From Limisphaerales bacterium (GTDB lineage: Bacteria; Verrucomicrobiota; Verrucomicrobiia; Limisphaerales; UBA11358), in NCBI GenBank assembly GCA_027451565.1, contig DAIDJC010000016.1, forward strand, positions 1 through 24,586: a DNA stretch of 24,586 bases, in the 5' to 3' direction. The notes beneath the pieces were generated by a model. The model was given only the letters and a program-made list of their open reading frames with translations, had not been told where the DNA came from and did not search any database. Shown piece by piece: positions 7,638-14,795 of the stretch. The position numbers and the translations under genes were made by a program. How positions within the stretch are numbered: the first letter of the stretch is position 1; every line of letters begins with the position of its first letter.

Positions 7638-7665
7638 GCCCGTCCGCGGCGTCTAAAGCACGGGC
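7638..7665. terminator. Stem-loop between convergent genes
   Basis: GCCCGT and ACGGGC pair with a 16-base loop, directly after the stop of the minus-strand TIM-barrel gene and 31 bases after the stop of the plus-strand flavoprotein gene. No T-run follows on either strand, so the terminator role is weakly supported. Confidence 0.3.
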
Positions 7666-8577
7666 TTACCATTGCATCGTGCGCAGGAATTGGAGGCTTT
7701 GGGGGATTTGCTGCTCTGACGAAGGAGATTCATCCTCGATGATGTACCATCGAATTCCCAGGTGATGGGCCAGGCGCAAAATGGGCACGTAATCAATTTT
7801 ACCTGTGCCCAGGGCCACATCGTTGGTTGTGGCGCTATGGCCGGTGAGGAGGCCCGTGGGGGTGGAATCCCGCATGCCTTTCAGGTGCATAAGCTCCCAT
7901 CGTTTGGGGTACTTGGCCAAAAGCAGAAGGGGGTCCTGTCCGGGATGCACGATCCAGAACACATCCATTTCGAAATGCACATATTGGGGATTGGTTTCCT
8001 TCATCAGCAAATCAAACAGCGTCCCCTGCTGGAAGGGTTGAAACTCGAAACCATGGACATGATAAAAAAACTTTAACCCGTGGCGGGCCAGCGCTTTTCC
8101 AGCCCGGTTAAAAACCTCAATGGCCTGACGGCAGGTTTGTTCGTCAAACGGACGGTTATCATCGTGGGGAATCCAGGCACAACCCGCATATTTCAGTCCC
8201 AGAACCTGGGCGTCATGAGCCACGCCCTCAACGTCGTCACGGAATCTTTCATAGGGGAAATGGGCGCTGAAAGCATTGAGTTGGTGCTCATTCAGTTGGT
8301 CTCGAAACTCCGCGGTTGTCAAATTATAGGTGCCTGCCAGTTCCACATTGGTGACGCCCCAATCGTGGACTTCCGCCAAGGTGGCCGAGGTATGAGCCAG
8401 CATTTGGTCCCTAAGGCTGTAAAGCTGCAAACCTATTTGAACATTCGATGGAATTTCCGCGCTGCAAGCCCATGCCCATTGGGCGCACGCCAATCCTACC
8501 CCACCAAGGAGCAGGCGAAAAAGGGGGCGCCACTCTGACCACCTGTTTTTATCGTGTCTGGCTTGTGCGGTTTTCAT
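7666..8577 (-). CDS. Exported sugar phosphate isomerase/epimerase-like TIM barrel
   Basis: A 303-residue protein from the ATG at 8577 (an ATG 12 bases earlier is also in frame). A basic N-terminus and hydrophobic stretch (about residues 19-37, ending AWA before Cys) look like a signal peptide. The rest matches the xylose-isomerase-like TIM barrel (AP_endonuc_2 family): 'QIGLQLYSLRDQM' at the first strand, metal-ligand-like positions in 'GVTNVELAGTYN', 'FFYHVHGFEF', 'HFEMDVFWIVHPGQDP', 'WELMHLKGM' and 'WYIIEDESP'. The family includes isomerases, epimerases and dehydratases acting on sugars or inositols, and exported members are common in Verrucomicrobiota and Planctomycetota. The substrate is unknown. 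Its start lies 18 bases after the aquaporin-like stop, so the two are probably one transcript. Confidence 0.87.
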   Translation of the reverse strand: MKTAQARHDKNRWSEWRPLFRLLLGGVGLACAQWAWACSAEIPSNVQIGLQLYSLRDQMLAHTSATLAEVHDWGVTNVELAGTYNLTTAEFRDQLNEHQLNAFSAHFPYERFRDDVEGVAHDAQVLGLKYAGCAWIPHDDNRPFDEQTCRQAIEVFNRAGKALARHGLKFFYHVHGFEFQPFQQGTLFDLLMKETNPQYVHFEMDVFWIVHPGQDPLLLLAKYPKRWELMHLKGMRDSTPTGLLTGHSATTNDVALGTGKIDYVPILRLAHHLGIRWYIIEDESPSSEQQIPQSLQFLRTMQW

Positions 8578-8595
8578 TGTGTTAATCAAGACGGA

Positions 8596-9234
8596 TTACG
8601 GATCCTCAGGGTGAACGAATTTAAAGACACCAGCCGCAACAGCGCCAGCGGCTAGATCTCCGACCAGATAAACCCAGAGATTGGAAGCTTTTTCCAAATG
8701 CATGGCGGTAATGCCCGTGGCGATGGCAGGGTTGAATGCTCCGCCGGAAACGCCGCCGAGGGCATAAGCCATCACCACCACGGCAAAACCTATGGCGAGG
8801 CCGAAATAGGAATTCCCTGCGGTAGCCTTGGCCGTAGCCACATTTAAAACCACATAACACAAGGTGAAAGTGCCAATGAACTCGGCAACCAGCGACGGCC
8901 CCACGCTGATTATTTGGGGAGTAACGGTTGGATTGCCCTTGAGGAAACACACCACTTGCGATGCAGCCAGGGCGCCGAGGATTTGGGAGCCCCAGTAAGG
9001 CAGCACGTCCGAACCGGCACATCGCCCACGCATCCAAACCGACAGCGTAACCGCCGGGTTATAATGGCCGCCAGACACATGGCCTCCCGCGTAAACCATG
9101 ATCATAAGGATACAGCCAATGGCCAGGGGAGCAAGGTTCCCAGCGCCAGGGCTGATTACCGTCATTCCCACAACAAGCACAAAAAGAAACGTGCCGATCA
9201 ACTCAACCAGGTATTTTTTCATTTGCTTGGCCAT
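8596..9234 (-). CDS. Aquaporin / MIP-family channel with atypical selectivity filter
   Basis: A 212-residue inner-membrane channel, close to the usual length for the family, with six hydrophobic segments and both NPA half-helices: GGHYNPAVTL (N59-A61) and GGAFNPAIAT (N168-A170). Aligned by eye to E. coli AqpZ, the four aromatic/arginine filter positions read Ile39, Ala156, Gly165 and Ile171, in place of Phe, His, Thr and Arg. The Arg that normally follows the second NPA is an Ile (codon ATC). The pore is therefore probably wider and more hydrophobic than a water or glycerol channel. The solute is unknown, and I give no aqpZ/glpF symbol for that reason. An ATG at 9222 is an alternative start. 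It lies directly upstream of the exported TIM-barrel gene and 90 bases downstream of the FKBP gene, with a hairpin in that gap. Confidence 0.9.
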   Translation of the reverse strand: MAKQMKKYLVELIGTFLFVLVVGMTVISPGAGNLAPLAIGCILMIMVYAGGHVSGGHYNPAVTLSVWMRGRCAGSDVLPYWGSQILGALAASQVVCFLKGNPTVTPQIISVGPSLVAEFIGTFTLCYVVLNVATAKATAGNSYFGLAIGFAVVVMAYALGGVSGGAFNPAIATGITAMHLEKASNLWVYLVGDLAAGAVAAGVFKFVHPEDP

Positions 9235-9253
9235 TCTACTCGGAAGTCGTCAT

Positions 9254-9276
9254 TCCATCAAACAGGTTTTGATGGA
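9254..9276 (-). terminator. 9-bp stem-loop between FKBP and aquaporin-like genes
   Basis: TCCATCAAA and TTTGATGGA pair perfectly around CAGGT. It lies 48 bases after the FKBP stop and 19 bases before the aquaporin start on the minus strand. No T-run follows it, so it may be an intercistronic processing or stability element, or a weak terminator separating the lpxI-side genes from the channel/TIM-barrel pair. Confidence 0.4.
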
Positions 9277-9324
9277 CCTGATTACCAGAAGCCCGCCCGC
9301 TGACGAGTCATCCCTGATCCGGCA

Positions 9325-9660
9325 CTACTGAACATCCAAAAGTTCCACGTCAAAAATCAAAGTGGCTTGGGGCGGGATCACTCCAGGATAACCGTCCCGA
9401 CCATAAGCGAGTGCGGGCGGTATGGTCAACCGCACCCGGTCGCCCACCTTCATGGTGGCCACTGCCATGTCCCATCCAGCGATCACCTGGCCTGCTCCGA
9501 GCAGGAAGGTGAAGGGCTCATTCCTTTCCCGGGAGCTGTCGAAAGTCTTGCCGTCTTCAAAAGTGCCGGTGTAATGGACGGTAACCATGGTGCCTTGGCG
9601 GGCGGCAGCTCCCCTGCCCGCTTGCAGTGGCTCAATAGCCAACCCAGATTCTTTTTTCAT
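9325..9660 (-). CDS. FKBP-type peptidyl-prolyl cis-trans isomerase
   Basis: A 111-residue single-domain FKBP, the usual length for the minimal fold. Characteristic stretches are 'VTVHYTGTFEDGKTFDSS', 'PFTFLLGAGQVIAGWDMAV', 'MKVGDRVRLTIPPALAYG' and 'IPPQATLIFDVELLDV'. The active-site aromatic set (Tyr in VHYTG, Phe, Asp in FDSS, the VIAGW segment, Tyr in AYG) is present, so prolyl isomerase activity is expected. There is no signal peptide or membrane anchor, so it is probably cytoplasmic. It sits on the minus strand 81 bases after the hypothetical gene downstream of lpxI, and may have its own promoter in that gap. Confidence 0.93.
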   Translation of the reverse strand: MKKESGLAIEPLQAGRGAAARQGTMVTVHYTGTFEDGKTFDSSRERNEPFTFLLGAGQVIAGWDMAVATMKVGDRVRLTIPPALAYGRDGYPGVIPPQATLIFDVELLDVQ

Positions 9661-9709
9661 GGTGATAAGATCAACACAATTGGAACATTTTTGTCCGGAC
9701 GCAATGATT

Positions 9710-9731
9710 TTCAGCCAGGTTTTTCTGTCAA
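9710..9731 (-). promoter_or_regulatory. Possible promoter for the FKBP gene
   Basis: On the minus strand a consensus -35 box TTGACA (9731-9726) is followed after 16 bases by AATCAT, a poor -10 box just beyond this interval. The element lies about 65 bases upstream of the FKBP start, in the 81-base gap after the hypothetical gene. It overlaps a CTGTC/GACAG repeat. Weak support. Confidence 0.25.
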
Positions 9732-9741
9732 GACAGCAGTT

Positions 9742-10248
9742 TCAGGAATGGCCGCCCAACTGAAGCCTGGGGTCGGATTCGAGCAAAGCTTTGAGATTTG
9801 ACCAACCGGTTGCATTCATGTCATTGAAGGCGTTCAAGTAAACGGCCACGATTTCATGTGGGTATTTGGACAACAGGCCCTCCACAGCCAGCTTTAGGCG
9901 GCCTTCCTCCACGGAAGCAGGCAGATCATCCACCACGCCATCCTCATTGGGAATACCCAAAGAATTGAGGTAATCCGCCAGCATGGCATGATGTTTTTTG
10001 ACAAGCCATGCGCGAATCATGGCGCCCGCGGCAGCATCCATGGCTGGTCGCGACAGGCTGGCCAGCATGGAAAGGTGGCGTTCTTCGCGCGGCTGGCGCT
10101 CCAAGAAAACTGTGCGCACATGTTTGGCCTGGGCCACCGCTGCAAGGGTGGCTTTATAAGCCGCCTTGTCTGACTCGAATGTGAATTGCAGGATGTCACT
10201 CGCCAGCTTGGGCGACATGAAACCGATGAGTTCGTGGGATTTAAGCAT
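9742..10248 (-). CDS. Hypothetical protein, mostly helical, downstream of lpxI
   Basis: A 168-residue protein I do not recognise. It has no signal peptide, membrane segment or known catalytic motif. It looks mainly alpha-helical, with amphipathic stretches such as 'LASDILQFTFESDKAAYKATLAAVAQAK', written here only to mark residues about 16-43, and 'MIRAWLVKKHHAMLADYLNSLG'. The C-terminal half contains 'YPHEIVAVYLNAFNDMN' and 'LKALLESDPRLQLG'. It begins 27 bases after the lpxI stop on the same strand, so it is probably translated from the lpxI message. Codon use and composition look like its neighbours, so it is likely a genuine lineage-specific gene. A cytoplasmic scaffold or regulatory role is possible but unsupported. 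Confidence 0.75.
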   Translation of the reverse strand: MLKSHELIGFMSPKLASDILQFTFESDKAAYKATLAAVAQAKHVRTVFLERQPREERHLSMLASLSRPAMDAAAGAMIRAWLVKKHHAMLADYLNSLGIPNEDGVVDDLPASVEEGRLKLAVEGLLSKYPHEIVAVYLNAFNDMNATGWSNLKALLESDPRLQLGGHS

Positions 10249-10275
10249 AAAATCAAAAAGTTAAAACAGAAAGGA

Positions 10276-11097
10276 TTAGGAAAGAGTAGTCACGGTCAAA
10301 TTCATTTTAGAAGCCAGCCGGGCGCAGTCATCGCGATCCAGCAGCAATGATTTCCCGGGTTCAATGGCCAGGACACGGATGCCTGCCGCAGCGCAGGTTT
10401 GCAGGGTTTGGGCACCCAGGCAGGGCACATCGAAACGCATGTCATGGTTGGTTTTGGCCACCTTCACGGCTACGGCTCCCCCCTCTTTACCCGCAAGCTG
10501 TCCTCCCCTTGCAAGGCAAACATCCGTGCCTTCAAAGGCTTCCACAGCTAAAACGGTTCCATTTTTCACCACCACCAACTGGCCTATTTCCAAACGCGCA
10601 ATTTCGCGGACAATATGATGCCCAAAAGCAATGTCCTCGCGCTGGTTCTGGGACAAAGCCGGACCGAGGTGAAAGCCAGCCCCGGGCATCAGTGGCGCCA
10701 GCCAAGGGGTGGCTTCAATCAAGTCCACGCCATCTTTTTTTAATTCATCTGCAATGGCGCCAAAAACGGTGTGGGCATTTTTCTCTTTCAAGCGCAACAA
10801 GACGCCCATGGCCCGGAGGTCCGGACGTAAATCAAAAAGGTTTTTAGGGGCAATCTGCCCCAACATCACACACTGACGTATTCCACGGCTGGTAAATTGG
10901 GCAATCATCTTGCCCAACTGTCCCACCTTGATCCATGCAATCTCATCCACCAAACCGGCCAAGGCTGGGTCCGTTTCACCCTCAGCGGCCACAGCAACGA
11001 TGCGTTTGACGCCGGCTGCACGCGCAAGCCGGGCAAATTCGAGTGGCAAAGAACGGTTGCCGGCAATGATGCCAATTGATTCAAGGGCCAGGTTCAT
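10276..11097 (-). CDS. lpxI: UDP-2,3-diacylglucosamine diphosphatase LpxI
   Basis: A 273-residue protein starting at the ATG at 11097 (MNLALESIGIIAGNRSLP). The frame is open to 11193, but those codons look like leader. LpxI cleaves UDP-2,3-diacylglucosamine to lipid X and UMP in lipid A synthesis, replacing LpxH in many Gram-negative groups. Family features visible: the N-terminal 'GIIAGNRSLPLEFARLARAAG', 'VGQLGKMI', 'VMLGQIAPKNLFDLRPDLRA', and the C-terminal catalytic domain with 'LVVVKNGTVLAVEAFEGTD', 'VKVAKTNHDMRFDVPCLGAQTL' and 'IEPGKSLLLDRD'. The 'RFDVPCLG' segment corresponds to the conserved active-site region. Its presence supports a lipid A-containing outer membrane. It is the first gene of a minus-strand group with the hypothetical and FKBP genes. 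No other lpx gene is in the window. Confidence 0.9.
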   Translation of the reverse strand: MNLALESIGIIAGNRSLPLEFARLARAAGVKRIVAVAAEGETDPALAGLVDEIAWIKVGQLGKMIAQFTSRGIRQCVMLGQIAPKNLFDLRPDLRAMGVLLRLKEKNAHTVFGAIADELKKDGVDLIEATPWLAPLMPGAGFHLGPALSQNQREDIAFGHHIVREIARLEIGQLVVVKNGTVLAVEAFEGTDVCLARGGQLAGKEGGAVAVKVAKTNHDMRFDVPCLGAQTLQTCAAAGIRVLAIEPGKSLLLDRDDCARLASKMNLTVTTLS

Positions 11098-11408
11098 TCC
11101 ATTTGAACGGTCAGGGTAACAAATGCGCGGCAGGAATCCAGCCGGTTTTGTGGGTTGCCGGAAACAACCACACACCGCCTTGAGAAAACTCAAGCTTTTT
11201 CAAGGTACAGTTTTTCAACAGTTTGCCTCAATGATGAAGTCTCCCTTCCCATTTTTGACTTCATGAATCCCCCGGATTTCTGTCCCGTTTTGGTTGGCCT
11301 TGTCATCTTTTGCATCCGGATTTTTGAGAATCCCTCCAGGCAACCAAAAAAGCAGACAACATTGGCGAACAGCAATAGTTGGCGCGGCGCTTGCTTGAAC
11401 AGGACAGC
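11098..11408. promoter_or_regulatory. Divergent intergenic region, lpxI / HisKA-like small gene
   Basis: About 310 bases between divergent starts with no convincing gene. It holds the stem-loop at 11179-11200, an 8+8 bp inverted repeat at 11234-11264, and a GGATT/AATCC repeat near 11319-11334. Promoters for both flanking genes should be here, but I could not assign -35/-10 boxes. Confidence 0.4.
11179..11200 (+). terminator. Small stem-loop plus T-run in the lpxI upstream region
   Basis: CTTGAG and CTCAAG pair around AAAA and are followed by CTTTTT, which is terminator-like on the plus strand. No plus-strand gene lies just upstream, so it may stop antisense transcription or simply be an inverted repeat near the lpxI promoter. 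A second 8+8 bp inverted repeat (ATGAAGTC/GACTTCAT) lies at 11234-11264. Confidence 0.3.
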
Positions 11409-11723
11409 ATGCAGTCACTCGACAACATTTATTTAAAGATGGTTTCAGGGTTGGATCCCGCCAATTTGAGTCAATTGCACCCGCCTCCACCCGCCTCGGT
11501 GGAAGGGGAGCGGGAAATCAGCCGGGAAGTGGCGCATGAGCTCAACAACGTCCTGACCATCATTCGCGGCTACACAGAACGGCTGCTCATGAAAAACAGT
11601 GAAAACGCCAGTCTGGCTCCGGACCTCAAACTGATTTGCGAAAGCGCTCGGCGCGCTGAGCTTATCATCCGACACGCAGCGCGGGGTACCCGGCAGTCGT
11701 CCGCCCGGCAGGAACAAAAATAA
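11409..11723 (+). CDS. Stand-alone histidine-kinase phospho-acceptor (HisKA-like) small protein
   Basis: A 104-residue protein starting at the ATG at 11409, preceded by AGGA at good spacing; the open frame also allows 11379. Residues 38-53 read SREVAHELNNVLTIIR, the H-box of a HisKA domain with His43 as the likely phospho-acceptor. The second helix of the hairpin is 'LAPDLKLICESARRAELIIRHAAR' (about residues 69-92). The protein then ends in a short polar tail; no HATPase domain follows before the stop or in the next 350 bases. No receiver, PAS or membrane segment is present. It could be a phosphotransfer or decoy partner for another kinase, a dimerisation inhibitor, or the relic of a longer kinase gene. 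The good ribosome site and clean stop favour a real small gene, but function is inferred only. Confidence 0.6.
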   Translation: MQSLDNIYLKMVSGLDPANLSQLHPPPPASVEGEREISREVAHELNNVLTIIRGYTERLLMKNSENASLAPDLKLICESARRAELIIRHAARGTRQSSARQEQK

Positions 11724-12087
11724 TACGTCCCATTCGTTTTAGTGCATGGACAGAAAAGATGTGGCGTTGGACGACGAGGATTTTTGGACTTGGACGAAGC
11801 CATGGCGAAAGGCGCAGGTTTGCAAAACCCTGTGACTGAGCCTGAATGAAATCCAAGGCCAAAAAGACCCGCCTCCCATTCACACCTCGCACAGCGCTAC
11901 GAGCTTGATGGAAATGCTCTAAATCCCAACCCGGCAAAGGCTTAACCAAAAGACGTTGGACGAACGCAGGATTCCACATGCCCTCCAGTGTCTGGGGCGC
12001 CCTGCCGCCGTCAAACCCCTGCACGCGCTCGGCACCGGATTTCGCAGGTCCCGTCTCCAACCCGGTGGGCTATTCTCAAAAGTGTTT
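11724..12087. other. Intergenic stretch between convergent HisKA-like and xylanase genes
   Basis: About 360 bases with no gene I can support. Open frames exist on both strands (for example 11665-12060 on the minus strand and several on the plus strand) but none shows a family motif or credible start. Since both flanking genes end here, this is a long gap for a convergent junction. It could hold decayed coding sequence or a dispersed repeat. Confidence 0.4.
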
Positions 12088-13251
12088 TCAGGGGTCCGTC
12101 ACTTCATGGTTCGCCAAACCATTTTTTTGTCGGAAGCTGTATTTTTCAGCCGAAGCAATCACGTTGGAAAAGGCGGGTTTGGGTTGGTTATGACGGTCAA
12201 ACAATAGCGGGTAATTTCTGCGTCCCGGGACGGGCCAGTTATTGAGCCATGAATCCCCGTCATTCACCCCCCAGAAGGTCACGCGTTCAATGGATTTGCG
12301 GTTTTGGACATAGATAAAAAACAACTGGCCATAGCGCCGGGCCAGCGCTTCCTGAACGGTTTCTGGCAATTCCTGCGGGTATGGATTGAGGCGCGGATTT
12401 CGGGCCAGCAGCAGTCCCACGTCCGCAGAGTGACCAACCGCAGTTGGCGGCAGCACATCCACATCCAACTCGGAAATATTCACCTTCACCCCGAGACTGC
12501 TGAAAGCTGCGATGGTTTGGGATATCTGGGCGGGGGCGGGCCAGTTGAGACTGACATGTTCCTGAATGCCCACGGCCGCCAGCGGCACATGGGCTGCCAG
12601 GAGATTCCGAACGAGCGCCAGCGCCCCATCGCGCTTGGGTTGGTTTTCAATTCCATAATCATTGTAGTAAAGCTCGGCATGGGGATCTGCCTCATGGGCC
12701 CATTGATAGGCTTTCACCAGGTATTTCGGCCCCAAAATGCGCAGCCAGGGGGTGGGACGGAGTTTGCCATCCTCGCCCACGGCCTCATTCACCACATCCC
12801 AGCCGCGAATCCTGCCGCGGTACCGCCCAACGACGGTGAAAATGTGGTTGCTCAGGCAGTTCATGAGCCACTCCGCAGACACATCACTTCCATCCGGGCG
12901 ATGAAAAACCCAGGCCGGGGTTTGCTGATGCCACACCAGTGTGTGGCCGATGATGGCCATGTGGTGACTTTCCCCAAAAGCCACGTATCGGTCCGCCTCA
13001 GTGAAGTCAAACACTCCCGGCTCGGGATGTACATTCTCCCATTTCAAGACATTTTCAGGGGTGATGCTGTCGAATTGACGCGCCACAAAACGGCTGGCCG
13101 TCGGGTCGGATCCGTTGAACTGCGATGCATTCAAGGCCGCACCCACGAGGAAATCATCCTTGAATACCTGTTTGAGCGCGGGTTGCGCCTGTAAAACCGG
13201 CAGGACCATCAGGCAGGCTGATAAAATCCCAACTTGAATTTTTGCGTTCAT
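12088..13251 (-). CDS. Secreted endo-1,4-beta-xylanase, GH10
   Basis: A 387-residue single-domain glycoside hydrolase family 10 enzyme. Residues 1-22 are a signal peptide (cleavage after LQA), so it acts in the periplasm or outside. GH10 landmarks: 'FNSITPEN'-like segment FDSITPENVLKWENV (60-74), 'GHTLVWHQQTPAW' (102-114), the acid/base motif WDVVNEA with Glu156, 'YYNDYGIE' (195-202), 'GIQEHVSL' (228-235), and the nucleophile motif NISELDVD with Glu261; 'VTFWGVNDGDSWLN' (324-337) closes the barrel. It retains the double-displacement catalytic pair and should cut xylan backbones internally. No carbohydrate-binding module is attached. Its ATG overlaps the stop of the GPH symporter by four bases (ATGA), indicating translational coupling and a shared transcript. 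Confidence 0.95.
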   Translation of the reverse strand: MNAKIQVGILSACLMVLPVLQAQPALKQVFKDDFLVGAALNASQFNGSDPTASRFVARQFDSITPENVLKWENVHPEPGVFDFTEADRYVAFGESHHMAIIGHTLVWHQQTPAWVFHRPDGSDVSAEWLMNCLSNHIFTVVGRYRGRIRGWDVVNEAVGEDGKLRPTPWLRILGPKYLVKAYQWAHEADPHAELYYNDYGIENQPKRDGALALVRNLLAAHVPLAAVGIQEHVSLNWPAPAQISQTIAAFSSLGVKVNISELDVDVLPPTAVGHSADVGLLLARNPRLNPYPQELPETVQEALARRYGQLFFIYVQNRKSIERVTFWGVNDGDSWLNNWPVPGRRNYPLLFDRHNQPKPAFSNVIASAEKYSFRQKNGLANHEVTDP

Positions 13252-14777
13252 AAAGTCATTCCTCCTTCAACGCCCGGCGCCCTTCTGCGCGAGGCCAATT
13301 CATCAGCCATTTGCACGGTTTTTGATCGGGTCAGGGGATACCTGCAAAGCAGGCCCAGGCAGACGGCAAAAAGCAGTCCCACGAATAAACCCACATTCAC
13401 CCGGTACCCGGTCACAGCCCGGGTGGCATCGGGAAACCGTGTGTCATATTGGTACCATCCGGCCATAATCCATAGGAAACCCGCGGATCCCAGGGCCAGC
13501 CCGGTTTTCAAGGCGAACCCAATGGTGGCAAAAACAATTCCTGTAAACCGGCGCCCGGTCTGCCACTCGGAATAATCCGCCACATCCGCATAAATGGCCC
13601 AGATCAATGGAATGGTGGGCGCATAGAAAATGGATCCGGTGATGGTGAGGAGCATCATACCGGAGACCGCATCAGGAGGGAGCAGATAAAAAGCCAGCGC
13701 ATTCAACGCCGAAAGGCCAAACCCGGCCACCGCCACCGCCTTTTTGCCAAACCGTTTGGCAAACGAGGCAGAAAGCAGGATCATGATCACAATGGTCAGG
13801 GTATTGGTCATGTTCACAAGACTATTGAAGACATCTGCCACGTTGCTCCCAGCCAAATGGCGGGGATCGGCATGCACCACATAACCCAGCCATTCGAGAA
13901 CACCTCCCGGCATAATCCCGCCTGGAGCCAGGGGCGGGGCGGCCAGGCCAAGGTGGCTCACCCAGGCAAACATCGCCGCCTTGTCCGCATAGTGATGGTA
14001 ATAGTTATAAGTGGCCCCGCCGCGAAATGACAGCAGCGCGAAATGAAACAGCGTCATCAAAAACATGATCCGCCAGGGTTCGTTTTTCCACAGGCAAGCC
14101 AGGTCTTGGCGCGGGGTTGACCGGGTTTTCACCATCGGCTGGACCCGTTCGCGCGTGGTCAGGAACGTCGCCACAAAAAGCATCAGGCACAAAACCGACC
14201 AAACCATCATGGTCATTTGCCAGCCGTGTTGGCGGTCGTGCCCTGTGGAAAAACGCGCCACAAGAGGCAGCGTGAAACCACCCACGATGAACTGGGCCAT
14301 ATTCACCGCAATGAAACGATAGGAATTTAATCGCGCCCTTTCATTCAGGTCCGCAGTCATTACTCCGCCCAGCGCCGAATAGGGCATGTTATTCATTGAA
14401 TACAAAGTCATTAAAAGCGAGTTGGTCAGGGCTGCATAGATTATCCGGCTCGTCAGGCTCCAGCCTTTAGGCGTGGTGTAAGCCAGCACCATGACCAGGG
14501 CCCAAGGCAGGGCCGTGGCCAGTATCCAGGGCCGAAAACGACCCCAGCGCGACTGGGTGCGATCTGCCAGCAATCCCACCACGGGATCCACCAAGGCATC
14601 CCACAAACGGGGCCACAACAATATGGCCGCAGCGGCCCCTGCGGTAAGCCCGAACACATCTGTGTAAAAATTTAACTGGTACAAAATCATGGACATGAAC
14701 ACGAAGTTTGCCGCCGCGTCCCCTCCGCTGTATCCCACTTTTTCAAGGAAGGATAATTTTTGATCAGATGAATTCAT
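13248..14777 (-). CDS. GPH-family glycoside/pentoside:cation symporter
   Basis: A 509-residue polytopic inner-membrane protein of the glycoside-pentoside-hexuronide:cation symporter family (MelB/XynP/XylP type). The N-terminal signature is intact: 'KVGYSGGDAAANFVFM', 'YFYTDVFG'-like NFYTDVFGLTAG, 'LWDALVDPVVGLLADRTQSRWGRFRPW', quoted to mark residues about 58-84, and 'NMPYSALGGVMTADLNERARLNSYR'-like segment near 128-152. It has about 12 hydrophobic segments. A loop near the middle (about residues 265-305, 'HLGLAAPPLAPGGIMPGG') is longer than in MelB. Between GH3 and GH10 genes, the substrate is probably xylo-oligosaccharide or xylobiose; this is inferred from context. It starts 18 bases after the GH3 stop and overlaps the xylanase start. 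Confidence 0.92.
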   Translation of the reverse strand: MNSSDQKLSFLEKVGYSGGDAAANFVFMSMILYQLNFYTDVFGLTAGAAAAILLWPRLWDALVDPVVGLLADRTQSRWGRFRPWILATALPWALVMVLAYTTPKGWSLTSRIIYAALTNSLLMTLYSMNNMPYSALGGVMTADLNERARLNSYRFIAVNMAQFIVGGFTLPLVARFSTGHDRQHGWQMTMMVWSVLCLMLFVATFLTTRERVQPMVKTRSTPRQDLACLWKNEPWRIMFLMTLFHFALLSFRGGATYNYYHHYADKAAMFAWVSHLGLAAPPLAPGGIMPGGVLEWLGYVVHADPRHLAGSNVADVFNSLVNMTNTLTIVIMILLSASFAKRFGKKAVAVAGFGLSALNALAFYLLPPDAVSGMMLLTITGSIFYAPTIPLIWAIYADVADYSEWQTGRRFTGIVFATIGFALKTGLALGSAGFLWIMAGWYQYDTRFPDATRAVTGYRVNVGLFVGLLFAVCLGLLCRYPLTRSKTVQMADELASRRRAPGVEGGMTL

Positions 14778-14795
14778 CGTGCTGGGCCGGTAAAA

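Noticed and set aside
8596..9234. Naming the channel aqpZ or glpF
   Set aside because: The selectivity-filter residues match neither type.
11155..11490. Overlapping open frames on both strands between lpxI and the HisKA-like gene
   Set aside because: Frames of about 90 codons on opposite strands overlap each other and inverted repeats; neither shows a domain or a credible start.
11665..12060. 131-codon minus-strand open frame downstream of the xylanase gene
   Set aside because: It overlaps the end of the HisKA-like gene and shows no recognisable motif; kept only as an unexplained gap.
12304..13194. 296-codon plus-strand open frame opposite the xylanase
   Set aside because: It lies entirely antisense to a GH10 gene with intact catalytic motifs; a shadow of biased codon use.
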